From positions 1,798,001 through 1,862,000 of the forward strand of contig OZ218959.1 of the NCBI GenBank assembly GCA_965112735.1: a stretch of 64,000 nt of DNA, given 5' to 3'. This stretch comes from Phaeosaccion multiseriatum. Its lineage: Eukaryota > Ochrophyta, other classes. This document shows, one piece after another, positions 37,441-49,278 of this stretch. Under the pieces are notes generated by a model, which made no database searches, was not told the origin of the DNA, and worked only from the letters and a program-made list of their open reading frames with translations. The stretch's first letter is position 1. Each line of letters opens with the position of its first letter. The position numbers and the translations under genes are program-made.

Positions 37441-40400
37441 ATGGCTGTACCCACCATCCGCCTCGGCTCACGAGCGAGGGCGATGGGAGGCGGGGCGAGG
37501 CATTTGCCTCTGCACCGCGCTTCTCGGCGAAGATCGGGACGAGTGTCTCGAGACAGCTGCTCGTGGCGCCTACTGCTGCAATCCGCAGCGGTCATCAGCA
37601 TACTGGTATGGGGATGGATGCTTTGGCGGGCAGTGCAAAGCCCAACACTCCTCGGCCTGGGGCCGCACCAGCAGCAGAGCCAGCAGCAGACGAATAGTCA
37701 GCAGCCACAGTCAAAGGGGAGTCCTGAGAAAGACTCTGCAGCGGTCATTAGCCGCGACGAGTATCTTGCACATCACCCCCCTGCCCCGCTCCATGAGCAG
37801 CAGCAGGTGGAGCAGGTGGAGCCGCATCCGACGCGGGGTGCAAGAACATTGGAGGGAGGGAGTCGCTGGGAGCGATTGCTCGGAAGCGCTGCTGCTCCAC
37901 CAGAAGGGATGAGCTGCCCCGCATATTTAGAGCGAGCTGACCGACCACCCTACCTCCGAGACTTCACCCAGCATCCTGTTACTGTCTCGGGGTTCGGCAA
38001 TGACGTCTTCCACATAAGCAGTGTTGGGGGTGGTAGTGCTGGTGGAGAGAGGGACGGTGGCCCCAAGGAGTGTGCTGTCGGGTGTGTGTTCTCCAATGGG
38101 GCAGTGAAAGACTATGTGGACGGTGTGACGGAGAGCAAGAAGAGAAGTGATTTGCAACGAAAGGTGTTTGAGAAAGGCGAGGGCGATGGCGCTTCTGATC
38201 AAGACGGGGCCGTCGTCGCGGTTCTGAAAGCAAAGGTTGGAGGGAGCGGCACCAAGGAGGATGATAAGAAGAAGAGCAAGCACAAACCAAGGTCAGCGAG
38301 GGCGAAGGAGGCACCGCCCAATTTAATGGAAACTGCAAAGGGGGGAGGAGCAGGAGAGGGCAGCGCGGCGCCAAGTCGGCATCGACCCTTTGTGATCCAG
38401 CGGTCCTTGGAAAGCAAGCTCAACTATCCCAAGCTCGGTGTGAAAGCGGCCAGACAAAGGGGAGTCCACATCACGTGCCACACTGCGCCGGGTGAGTAAG
38501 AGTATGTAAGCAGTCTCTGGATGGATGGAGAGGGGGTGAGGGAGGGAGGGAGGGAGGGAGGGAGGGAGGGAGGAAGGAAGGCAGGAGCCTTTTATGTTAT
38601 GGGCGGGGCGGAGGTGGTGGTTGTTAGATGGCGAGAATAGTTTGGATCGAAGCAATTCTTGGGTTTCAGTTGAGGGGATTTATCTGTTTGTTCTCATCTC
38701 AAGTCTTCCCATTGATTGGCCCCCAGATTCGGACGTGCCTGCTTCATACGCATCGTGGAAGGAGGTGAGTCAAACGGGTCGGCAGGAGGAGGAGGAGGAG
38801 GAGGAGGAGTACTGCGTAGGCACCTCTGTCTCTCTCCCTCTCTCTCCCCCTATCAACTTCTCTCCGTCCTCCTCTCTCCCCCCCTGACTAACCACCCGCG
38901 CTCCTGCGCAACCCCCCCGTCCGAACCCTCCACACTCACCCTTCCCACTACTTTCATTACCCTGCCTGCCCCACCTACCCACTATACCACAGACCAACCT
39001 AGCCCGCGCGCCTCCCCCCCTGGAGGCTATGAGCAGTAGCACTGCCGCCTCTGCCTTCATCTCCAACTGCGGCGCCAAGAGCCTCCGTCTAGAGGCTCTC
39101 AAGGCCTTGCGAGCGGCCGTTGGAGTGGACTCCTTCGGCCGCTGCGAGAAGAACGCCGAGGAGAGCGTTTACCAGGACAAGGCACGCAGAGAGGACAGCG
39201 GTGGTGGTGGTGGTGGTGGTGGTGTTGGCAAGGCCATGAGCAAGTATCAGCTGAAGGACTACATTAGCGCGCACTATCGCTTTCACCTCGCCTTTGAAAA
39301 CAGCGTGGAGCCGGGCTATGTGAGTATTCCCCAACCAACTCTCAATGGTCTTTGGGTGGGCTGCCTGTGTGTGTACTGCTTGTTGCGCTGAACGTTTGCT
39401 GTTGGGTGGAGGAGAGAGGCACGCCCTTCATCACCGCGTCTTGTATTGCCCTTACCTGTTTCCTCCCTGCCTCCTTCTCCGCTCCATCCCTCCTCCCCTC
39501 CCTCCCTCCCTCCCTGCCTGCCCCTGTCCCTCCCTCCTTTCCACCCACCCTCCATCCCTCCCTCTGCCCTCCCTCCCCTCCATCCTCCCTCCCTCCATCC
39601 ATCCCTCCCTCTCTCCCTCCCTCCCCTCCATCCTCCCTCCCTCCCTCCCTCCCTCCCTCCCTTTCCCTCTCTCTCCCTCCCTCCCTCCCTCCCTCTCTCC
39701 CCCCTTCCCTCCCTCCCTCCCTCCCTCCATCTATCCATCCATCCATCTCTCCCTCTCTCTCCCTTTCCCTCCCTCCCTCCCTCCCTCCCACCCACCCACC
39801 CACCCACCAACCAACCCTCACATATCCCCCAAAAACACAACCCCTCCCAACCACTAAAGGCCACGGAGAAGTTCTACAACGCCCTCAGTACAGGAGTGGT
39901 GCCCATCGTCATCGGAGCCCCTGACATTGCCCACTTCGCCCCTACGAATGACTCCTTCCTACATGTCCAAAGTGTGGGCGACGTCGCCTCCGACCTTGGT
40001 CCTCGCATCCGGCAGCTTATGCAAGACGACGAGGCCTATGTAAAGATGCGAGAGTGGAAGAAGACAGGGGGCAGTGACGCTTTCAAAGCCTGGCTTGATT
40101 TACACATTGTGCACTCCTCGTGTCGAATTTGTCTCCACATTGCGGATGCCATTCGCAGGGAGGAGGTTGGGGAGATTCAGAGCGCGACGGCGCAGTCCCT
40201 GCGGGTGGATGCGAAGACAGGGGAGTTTGCCTACGTGCCGGGGGAGGGCTTTGATCGGCCCTGTCGATGTGTGCAGGGTAGAGGAGGAGGAGGAGCAGGA
40301 GCAGGAGGAGGGAGGCAGCCCGATGAGCAGGAAGGGGAGGAGATGGTGCTCTATCACCACGCCTATGTCCGAGAGCGGGGCATGTTTGACTACACCTCCG

Positions 40401-40780
40401 TCTTCCTGACGGACGAGCAGCTCACCCTGGACGGGCTGTATGCTGCCATCTTAGGGGCCTTCACCGCTGTAGAGTACCTTCCCCTTTGGACCAAGCACCG
40501 AGATAGGCAGGGTAGAACACGAACACGACAGGTGCCGTCGCCAGTTGCTGATGCGGAGGAGAAAGATGAGAAGGAGAACGAGAAGGAGAAGGAGAAGGAG
40601 GAGCCCGACTTTGTGGATGCATTTTCGAGTCACATACTGGACATTTACTCCGTGTATCCGGCCCAGACGCACACGACGGAGGTGGCCTTGTTCGGGGGGG
40701 TGGCGCTGGTTTCCGATGACGGCGTGCGGGGACACTTCGATGGCACCCCATGTCCCCGGCTGGAGGTGATCTTCAAGTGA
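37441..40780 (+). CDS. GT10-family alpha-fucosyltransferase, type II Golgi membrane protein
   Basis: Four exons in phase: 37441-38491, 38727-38764, 38993-39319, 39860-40780, encoding 778 residues. A cytosolic Arg-rich tail is followed by one membrane anchor (LLLQSAAVISILVWGWML, about residues 45-62), then a low-complexity stem. The catalytic region shows the GT10 donor-site series: FISNCGAKSLRLEAL, VDSFGRC, YRFHLAFENSVEPGY then ATEKFYNAL, and GVVPIVIGAPDIAHFAP. Family members transfer fucose from GDP-fucose to N-glycan or other acceptors in the Golgi. The C-terminal 200 residues after the HSSCRICLHIADAIR helix are an extension with an acidic EKE repeat. Intron 3 is nearly all CCCT repeats. 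A 38-nt exon lies in the stem. Confidence 0.9.
39478..39800. repeat. (CCCT)n-rich intron of the fucosyltransferase gene
   Basis: About 300 bp of pyrimidine tetranucleotide repeats with CATC and CCAC variants fill the third intron (39320-39859), just upstream of the acceptor AAAG at 39859. Confidence 0.9.
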
Positions 40781-42398
40781 GAGGAGAGGAATGCTGTGCC
40801 CGCCAGCTGTGAATCTGTTGCCATCTGGCCTGAGTTTCTACTCGAAAGTCAAGGATAGGAAACGAGGAGGGGTACGGTAGAGGATGGGAGGGCCTGATCT
40901 CGATTGGCCTTGAGCAAAGGCGAGCAAACATGGGCTGGCCGAGCGCCACTCCAAGAGATAGGCTGGCCGAGCGCCACTCCAAGAGGACGATTGATTGTGA
41001 GAGTTGAGGGCTGTCTCGCGGGTGAGGTGACTTTGCTGCTTGCTTCTGCCGCAGCTGTTGCTGCTTGCTTCTGCAGGCTCGCCTAGGGCTTTATTGCCAG
41101 CCTCGGACTCCTGCCGCGAGCCTTGTCAAGATGTGAGTCGCGCAGCAGGGAGGGAGGTAGCGATGGCAGGGAATGGCAGAGAGCATGGAACGGGCGGAAG
41201 ATAAGGGACCTTGACGCGACTGATCCGTTGTCGGAGAGGAATGGAGATAGGGCAAAGTCCGTCTCCTCTCCTCTCCTCGGGTCTCGCTCACTTCCCCTTC
41301 CACCTTACGCATCTGCCCTGTCTTGTTCTGACGGACATCCTGGGCAGAGCCATGGCAAGCAAGCACACACGCACACACACACGCACGCACGCACGCACGC
41401 ACGCATGGGCGAGCACACGGGGCAGAGTACCGCATCCCTGGCGGGGTGGGCGAGCGCGAGAGAACGTCAAAGCAAAGCTGAGGTTCCAGCGAAGCTCAGC
41501 GAAGCTGTCATTTTCATCTACTGGGTTCGTCCCTTGGACGGAGGAGTAGCAGGGGGATAGACCAAAAGGGGTAGGAACAGAAGGTTATCGCTCCCTCCGT
41601 CTGGCAATGAGGCTCGAAAGTGATAGGGGCGTAAGCGTCATCTGTCTCTCCCTCCCTCAAGGGCGGGAACGGGGCTGGAAGTGGTAAGTGGTAAAGCCTA
41701 CAAGGCATCGTATCGCTCCCTCGCTCGGTCCGCCGTGCATGAGTGGCGTCAGCGCAGCCCCAGCGTATCAGCAGCCAGAAGGGGACCAACCTGGAGGGTA
41801 CCAGCCAGGAGGGTACAGTGTACCAGCCAGAAGGGTACCAGCCAGGAGGGTACAGTGTACCAGCCAGAAGGGTACCAGCCAGGAGGGTACCAGCCAGGAG
41901 GGTACCAGCCAGGAGGCTACCAGCTAGGAGGACGCCTCGCACGGGAGAGGGGAGGGTGGCGTGTGTGGACTGTGTGTGGACTGTGGTTGGTCCGATAACC
42001 CTCCTGCACCCATGCCCTCCAACCGAACCAGCGCACAGTCAGTGATCGGGAAGGGAAGGGAAGGGAAGGGAAGGGAGGCGTGATGAGCTGAGGCCCTTTG
42101 AGCTACTCATTGGTATTGAGACTTGGAAGCAACACATTCATTCCTCCCTTGACCCTTCACCCATACTCAATCCCCGTGAACATATTTATACATATATACA
42201 TATGGGCACGACTCTTATCTGTCGCACTACCCCACGGCATACAATGAAGAGTATAAACATCCCCCTCGGCGGCTCCGACGTGCTCACTCCCAACGCTCGA
42301 TGGCCACACAGACCACCGGACCAGGCAATCAGTCGGTGCGGCATACCCACTCTAACCAAGGCACAGCGCACTCTAACACACCCCTCCTCCTCCTCCTC

Positions 42399-42445
<47 letters not shown>

Positions 42446-42499
42446 AGCGGACGGCGACTGGTGAGCTAAGCTGGTGGAGGGCATACAGAATCCCCTTCA
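40781..42499. other. Convergent intergenic region with tandem repeats
   Basis: No gene is supported between the fucosyltransferase and bZIP 3' ends. It holds a 28-bp tandem duplication (copies at 40933 and 40961), an imperfect (CGCA)n at 41380-41403, a 15-bp tandem array (separate entry), GGGAA repeats at 42050-42075, and a (CTG)n tract at 42403-42441 near the bZIP 3' end. Confidence 0.6.
41777..41935. repeat. 15-bp tandem repeat array (unit TACCAGCCAGGAGGG)
   Basis: About ten imperfect 15-bp units, some with AGAAGG for AGGAGG and two interrupted by GTACAGTG. All three forward frames are open across it; one reads (YQPGG)n. No start, splice or domain context supports translation. Confidence 0.8.
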
Positions 42500-43443
42500 T
42501 CACCCCTGTGGCAGCGGGAACGGGTCCATCAGTCGCAACACCATTCCCTCCTCATCTTCGCCATTGTCGTCGGGGTAGACACCCGCCCCCCAGGAGCCCA
42601 CTCCGTTAGTACCAGCAGTATCTCCCTTCTGGTGCTGTTGCTGTTGCTGCTGTCTTTGCTGCTGTCTTTGCTGCTGTCTTTGCTGCTGTTGCTGTCGCTG
42701 CTGCGGCTGCGTCTGCGTCTGCAAGAGTCCCCCATCCATCTTCTCCTTGTCCGTCAGCACTGGCCCCGAGGGGCGTCTCCTCGGCGCTACTGGACGACCC
42801 CGCGTCTCATTGCTCATCTTCACCCACTCCATCATCGTACATAACTCCTCCAGCGTCACATCCTCGTCCGGCCGAGCCAAAAAGCTACTCACTTCAAAGA
42901 GCCTTTCCGCTGAGGCTGGGCAGAGACTGTTGCTACTGCTGCTGCTCCTGCTCCTACCACCACTTGTACTGCTCCCCCTACTGCTACTCCTGCTGCGCCC
43001 CCCCCCCTCCTTCTGTCCCTTCCGCTCTTGTTTGGAGCCGTTGAGGAGGGCGTGACGCCGGTTCATCTCGTCCCTCTCGTGCTGCCCTTCATCGCCCCTC
43101 AGCAGCGCTGCCAAGTGTTCTTCTGCAGCGGCAGAGAGGAGTTCAGAGTTGCGCGAGGCCCAACCCAGAAATGCCACACCCTGTGTATGTATTGTGGTAT
43201 GTGTATGTGCGTGTACATATATATGTGTGTATGTATGTATGTGTGAGAGAGAGAAAGTGTGTGTGTATATATGTGTGTATGTATGTATGTGTGAGAGAGA
43301 GAAAGTGTGTGTGTATATATGTGTGTATGTATGTATGTGTGAGAGAGAGAAGGTGTGTGTGTATATATGTGTGTATGTATGTATGTGTGGGGCGGGGGGG
43401 GTGGGGGATGGGTGTGGGTGGGCATGTGGCCGAATCACGGGGA

Positions 43444-43517
<74 letters not shown>

Positions 43518-46500
43518 GTGTATTGTATCACCGAACAAAGCAACCCCCAACTACATGTACCACACCCATCAACACACATACACGCCCCCCCCCCCCCCCA
43601 CACACACACACACACACACCTGTGTAGGAGGCAGCTTGTCGACCACCGAGTGCAAGGCCGTGTGAGCCCACTCCATGCTCTGCCCAATCTCTGCCTGCAG
43701 GTCCGAGAGGAGGCCGAGCAGAGCCCCCGCCCTGTGCTGCTCCTCCACCATGCCCTCGTCCGCTCTGTGCGCCTTCTGAATGGTGCGGAGTCTCTCGTCT
43801 TGGTCGAGTGTGATAGCCACCTCCGCACACAGGCCGGCCCAGAAACCCTTGTGGACGCCTGTCGCAGCAGCCCCCGTTGCCGCCCCCTCACCGCCACTGC
43901 TCATTTCGCCGTCATCCTGATGATTGACTCCTTCGCTTCCTCCTCCTCCTCCTCCACCACCACCACCACTACCACCACCACCTCCCTCTCCGTCCTCCGC
44001 ACACGCCACACCTCCCTCGCCATCCTGCTTTGCTCTCTGCTGCTGCTGCTGCTGCTGCTGCTGGTGTTGTTTCCCCCTAGTGAAAAACTCATCCGGTTGC
44101 TGCACCAGCCACATGAGCAGCTGCGTAAAGAAGGGCAGCACCAGAAGGTCCAAGTTCTCAGCAAGGTAGTGGAAGACGTCTCTTCGCTCCGCACTGTTAG
44201 GCCCCCACAGCTCCAGGAGCTTGTTCAAGGCTGCACGGCCCACGTCGCCCCCCGGGTAGGCCGCTTGTTCCTTGGTCTTGGCATAGAGGGCCTTGATCCG
44301 TTGCACCTCCTGCACAGGGGAAGCGAAGGGACGGTGGTGGAAGGCGGTGGGTGTGGGGGTGGGACGGCAGTGGATGGCAGTGGATGGTAGTGGATGGTAG
44401 TGGATGGTAGTGGATGGTAGTGGATGGTGGTGCACGGCGGAGGAGAATGGTGTGTGACCAGCCACACAGAGGCAGAGAGCGCCCTCTCTTGCTTGTTCCC
44501 CTCCCTTGCCTTGCCGTCCACTGCCATCTTTCATCTTTCTATCCCTTTCCCTCATTCCCCGCTGCACACCGCACACCGCACACCAGCACACTGCCTGTCT
44601 CACCTCAGGATGCTGCTGAGCCATGGATGCCCCTTGCTCCTGGCCGAGAGCGGCACCAGCCTGCTGAGTACCCAGGATGTCCTTCTCCATAGTAGACAGC
44701 CAGAGAGCTTGATGCACGCTATGTGGTAGGGCAAGGATGGAGGAGGTTAAGGGGGGGGGGGGTCAGACTGTTGGTCAGACCAGAAGAGTCATTCACCTCC
44801 ATGCCTCGAGTACGTAGGAGAGATCAGCGCCCTTCCTTGATGGATGCTTGCTCTCCTCGCTCTCTCCTTCTCTCTCTCTCTCTGTCCCTCTCTCTGTGTG
44901 TTACTTTCAGCCCCCCCCCCTTACCCTGCTGACCCTCCTCTCCTACATAACACATTCTCCAAAAACCAGTCATGCTCAATCTCTGTGCTGTACGTGCTGC
45001 CTGCGTCTCTCTTGCAGCACACTCACCGGAAGGCCTTGTTCGATCTGTGGATGTGCTCCGCCCTCATCGTCTCGAGGCTCTCTGCCAGCTCGGCAACCCT
45101 CTCCTCAAGCAGTTCGATGTGCTGCCACCATACACACACACGACAGAGCGACCACAAGACGGGAGGGGGGAGAGTGGAGAGTGTTCGAACCGACACAACA
45201 CCGACACGACGAAAGACACGAGGAAGGAGAGACGACAAGGATAAAGGTAGACACAAGAAGAGAAGGAGGAAACAACATTAGAAAGGACGGCAGGGGGCCC
45301 ACGGACGACAGGAGAGACAATAACAATACACAGGTATATGGGCTGGGGTTACAGGAGGCGGCGGGACGGTGTGCAGGAGGAGACAGAAGAGAATCGGTGG
45401 AAACCAAAAGCTCCAAGCTCTAGCGAAAAGAGCAGGAATGGAACGAGGCCCTACTCCACGCATGCATGCATGGAGTGAAAGGAGGAATTGAGAATGAGAC
45501 CGACCCCTTGCCCTGAGTGGAGCGCCTCCTGACATACGTGTTTCATATAATACCTGCTTCTTCCGCTGCCTCGACTGCCGCGCCGACTCTCTGTTCCTAG
45601 CCAGGCGCCGCTGTCGGCGTTGATCCGTTCTGTCATCAGATGGCAAGTCGTCCGAACTCTTCTGCACGATATAGAGTACGTGCACCACAGAAGAAACAAG
45701 TACAATACGAAAGGAGAAGAGGACGGAGAAAAAAAGCGATGAGACGAGAGCAGGCTATAGACCGCAGGAGCGCAGGAGGGAGAGAAGAGGAGAGAAGACT
45801 CATTCACAGGCTTTGTGCCTCCCTTCCTCCCTCCCTCCCTCCTTCGTCCCTTCTTTCCTCCCTCACCCACCGCACCGTTGCTTTCTTCAGGCTGGAGACC
45901 ATCGGGGGTATGTGTGGCGAATTTACATCCATTTCAAAGTAGTCCAGCTGCTGTTGCTGCTGCTGCGGCGGCGGCGGCGGCGGCTGAAGTTGAGGCTGTC
46001 GCAGCTCCTCTCCAGCCGCTGCGCCTCCCATCTTGGCGTGGCCCATACGGACCGGGGCAGGATACTGAGCCATATGGGCATGGTGCAAGGGAAGGGGAAG
46101 CAGGAGGAGTAAGGCCTCAGGACTTGACTCTGCCGCGTTTGCGATACGCACGTCACAGCACCCAACCTCTAATCCCTCCCCTTCTCTTGGCTCACCTCCT
46201 CCGGGGAAAGCTCACGATCTACTAAAAGGGTTGTACATACATACATACATACATACATACATACATACATACATACATACATACATACATACATACATAC
46301 ATACATACAAACATACAAGCATGTACCTGCTGAGTAGTCGCCATCTGGGCCGCGTTCGGCAGAGCATCCTCGCCCAGTACCCTGGCACCAGACCAGCTAC
46401 TTGATCTACCTGATCTGCCATCGCGTGCGAGAGATGTGCTGAAAGAGCTGGCATGGTCCGAGAAACCGCTCCCACCACCGCCGCCACCACCGCCATTGCT

Positions 46501-47405
46501 CCTATCGCCAACAACACCTCCTACCACGCCGCTGGGCAGTGCTGCTGTTGCTGCTGGGGCTTCTGCTTCTGCTGCTGCCAGCCATGGGGCATCTGTGGGC
46601 GGAAAGGGCGAGGGAGATGTGCCAGGCCTGGACCGGGGGGGGTGAGAGTGGTGTGGTGTGGAAATGAGGACGAGGATATGGGGTGTAGGGGCGGAGAGGG
46701 GGAGGGGAGAGGGGGCAATATGCTATAAACATATATGAGCAGTGCCCGACGATGAGTGCGCAGGAAAGTGCACCACAACCACTACCGTCCCCCTGTACCA
46801 CCTCAGGTTTGGAAAGAGCGACAGATTGTGACCGTTTGCTCCACTTACCCCATGACAAACTGCCCGTAGAGGGCGTCTGACTGTGGCACCCCTGCTGCCA
46901 CTGGTAGCATAGGCTCAACCTCATTCAGTGTGGAAGCCAGCAAGAGATCCAGGTTTTCATCATCATTGGTCTGTGTTGTGGGAGGGAAGAAGTTGTTGAT
47001 CATTGTAGGAAGCCATCCGAATTTCTCTTGCTCATCCCCTCCCCCTCTCTTTCTCTGGATTGCCCACCCTTTCCCCTCCCTCTTCGCTTCTCTTTCATCC
47101 CCTTGTTCCCCTTGCTCCTCACCCGCCTCGCCCTCTCTTATCGAGAAGGAGAATGCCCTAAGCGGACCAAACTCCATCCCTGCGATACCCCTACTGCACC
47201 GCTCCCCCCCTGTCATCCCATGACTCACCTGTCCTTCATCTAGCCCCAAGCCGTCGAGGAGGTCACCATGGGTGGGAGAAAGGGAGGGAGAAATGGAAAC
47301 ACCACCATCAGGCGCTGCCCCTGGTTGCTTCGGTTGCTCCTGCTGCTGCTGCTGCTGCCGTCGCCGCTGCTGCTGCTGTCCGAAAGGCTCACCATGCTCC
47401 CACAT
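42500..47405 (-). CDS. bZIP transcription factor with long Gln-rich C-terminal region
   Basis: Nine exons in phase: 47405-47229, 46970-46849, 46531-46327, 46064-45867, 45661-45554, 45121-45027, 44718-44604, 44309-43620, 43180-42500, encoding about 796 residues. The basic region (residues about 235-270) carries the NxxSAxxSR signature in RLARNRESARQSRQRKKQ. An intron falls exactly at the hinge, and the next exon supplies the leucine zipper (HIELLEERVAELAESLETM). After it come an alpha-helical region (RDVFHYLAENLDLLVLPFF, LLMWLVQQPDEFF), poly-Gln and poly-Gly runs, and a RQQQ-repeat tail. The N-terminus is Gln/Pro-rich, as in activation domains. The exon 3 acceptor at 46532 was chosen by phase. 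The helical part might be DOG1-like, but that is weak. Confidence 0.87.
43197..43515. repeat. TG/TATG and GA microsatellites in the last bZIP intron
   Basis: Four copies of a ~45-60 bp unit made of TGTATATATGTG, (TATG)n and GAGAGAGAAAG lie at 43210-43390, followed by a pure GA run at 43450-43515. Another bZIP intron has a (CATA)n run at 46233-46308. Confidence 0.85.
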
Positions 47406-47824
47406 TACTTCCGTAAACCCATACGATAGCTGGATCCTTGTCCGGAAGCCCCTCAACGGCGCGGCTCCCGAACGGCGGCTCTAAAACAAGACAGCTCTAC
47501 CGAAGTTCTTTATGACATCATCGAAGACCCTCCCACCTCTATGTTCTCCACAGCCCTCCCTCTCTCCTTGATTGATCCCTCTTTTATAACAAAAGCAGGC
47601 AGGCAAGGAGCAAGAAGGGGGGGGGATCTGAAACGCAAATTTTTGCGTTGCCCCATTATGGAGTTGCCTGGAATTTGTGCAAATTGGGTTCCAAAAGAGG
47701 CCTTTCCAGAGGCTGTATATACAGGGCAATGCACTCAACCCTAAGAACGGAGACGCAAGACGATAGAAGAGGCAAGGGAGAGCGGAAAGCCGCTATCAAA
47801 CGGAGACGGAGAGATTAGCAAAGC
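47406..47824. promoter_or_regulatory. Divergent promoter region, bZIP and sulfotransferase-like genes
   Basis: 419 bp between the two start codons. It contains the inverted repeat GCAAATTTTTGC near 47636-47650. No other element is recognised. Confidence 0.4.
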
Positions 47825-49246
47825 ATGGAGGACACACAGACAGCAACGTGTGACACATCGGGCGGGAAGGGCCTCCGCGGAAAGGCCCTCCACCGGACAG
47901 CCCACAGCGGACACATGGCGACGAGGCTGAGGAGCTCGCGGAGGAGCACGAAGACGGCGGCTCTCGTCTTTGGGGCTGCCGTGGCGGCCCTGTGTTTGCT
48001 CTTTTCCCCCTCCCTGTGAGTAAAAAACTGCTTGCACTTGTTTCTCCCCTCGTTACTCAAGCGTCACTCCGCGATGAACTTTCATCCATTCCGTCCCTCA
48101 TGGAAGGCATCCAAAGAATACACGGTTGGGTCTATAAAGCTGCCTTCCCTCCTGCCCACTCCCTCCGCCTTGTCCTTTTCCCTCCTCCCCCTCGTTCAAC
48201 TCACTCCCGGACCCCTTTTTTTCAAACCCCCCCCCCCCCCGTCTTTCCTCTTCCTTGTCTTTATCGTCCTGACCTGTGTGTGCCAGGCTGAGGGAGGATG
48301 CGGGGAAGAAGGGTCCGCAGCACCGCAGGCTGGCCGACCTGGTGGACAAGGAAGAGGTTAGCTGGGAGGAGCAAATGAAGTGGGACCTGGAGTCGCGATT
48401 CGAGCTCCAGGAGGACGGATCTATGCCGGCTCACGCGTCTGAGTACGCGGCCGATTACTTCTTCACTGGGGGGGGGGGCTGGGGGGCAGAGGAGGAGGAG
48501 TTGGGTAGCGATAGGAATAATAGTGATAACGTAGGAGAGGAGATGGTTGAGGAGAGGAGGAGGTCTCTTTTGGGTCGATTGTTTGGCGCGCCGGGAGCCA
48601 GTCAGTTACAAGAGAAGAGGAAAGCAGCGCGCATGCCCCGAGGGAAGCCCTTGCCGTCTGGGGAGGACAGGGGCCTCAAGGAGAAGCGGTCCAGGCAAGG
48701 GAGGGGCGTTCGGAAGGAGCCGGGGGGGGAGCATGCCGTGCTCTTCAACTTTAAGAAGGAGGTGGGTAAAGTGAAGTGCTGCAACTATAGTCGTAGTTGG
48801 GTGGGTGGGTGGGTGGCCGGGCCAACGAGCCTTCCATCCTGGTCCATCCTGGAGTGGGGCTGTTTGCGGCCCGAGCGCTCAGTACATGGTTTTATGAAGT
48901 CCCAATCCTGAGCTTGTCTCTAACACGACGACTAACGGACATGCCTTGTCAACACCGCTCCCAATCGACGGCAACTGCAGCTGCTCCTTTCCATGCGACC
49001 CTACCCTTGACTCTTTGACTCTGCCCGGCCCTCTCTCCCCGCCCCGTCTGTGCTCGTTGTCGCTGCCGCAGTCCGTCAACACCATCGACCTTGACGATGT
49101 CAAGCCTGGGCACATGTGGATACCCGTCAGTCTGGACAAGTTCGATGCCAGGACCAGAGACGAGGACATCCGGGTCAAGCTCTGCCAGGTATGTGGGCAG
49201 AGAGCGAAGAGTCAGAGTAAGAGAGAGAGAGAGAGAGAGAGAGAGT

Positions 49247-49278
<32 letters not shown>

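Noticed and set aside
39446-39860. Pro/Ser-rich and Gly/Arg-rich ORFs across the CCCT tract
   Set aside because: They lie in a fucosyltransferase intron with good splice sites and are repeat translations.
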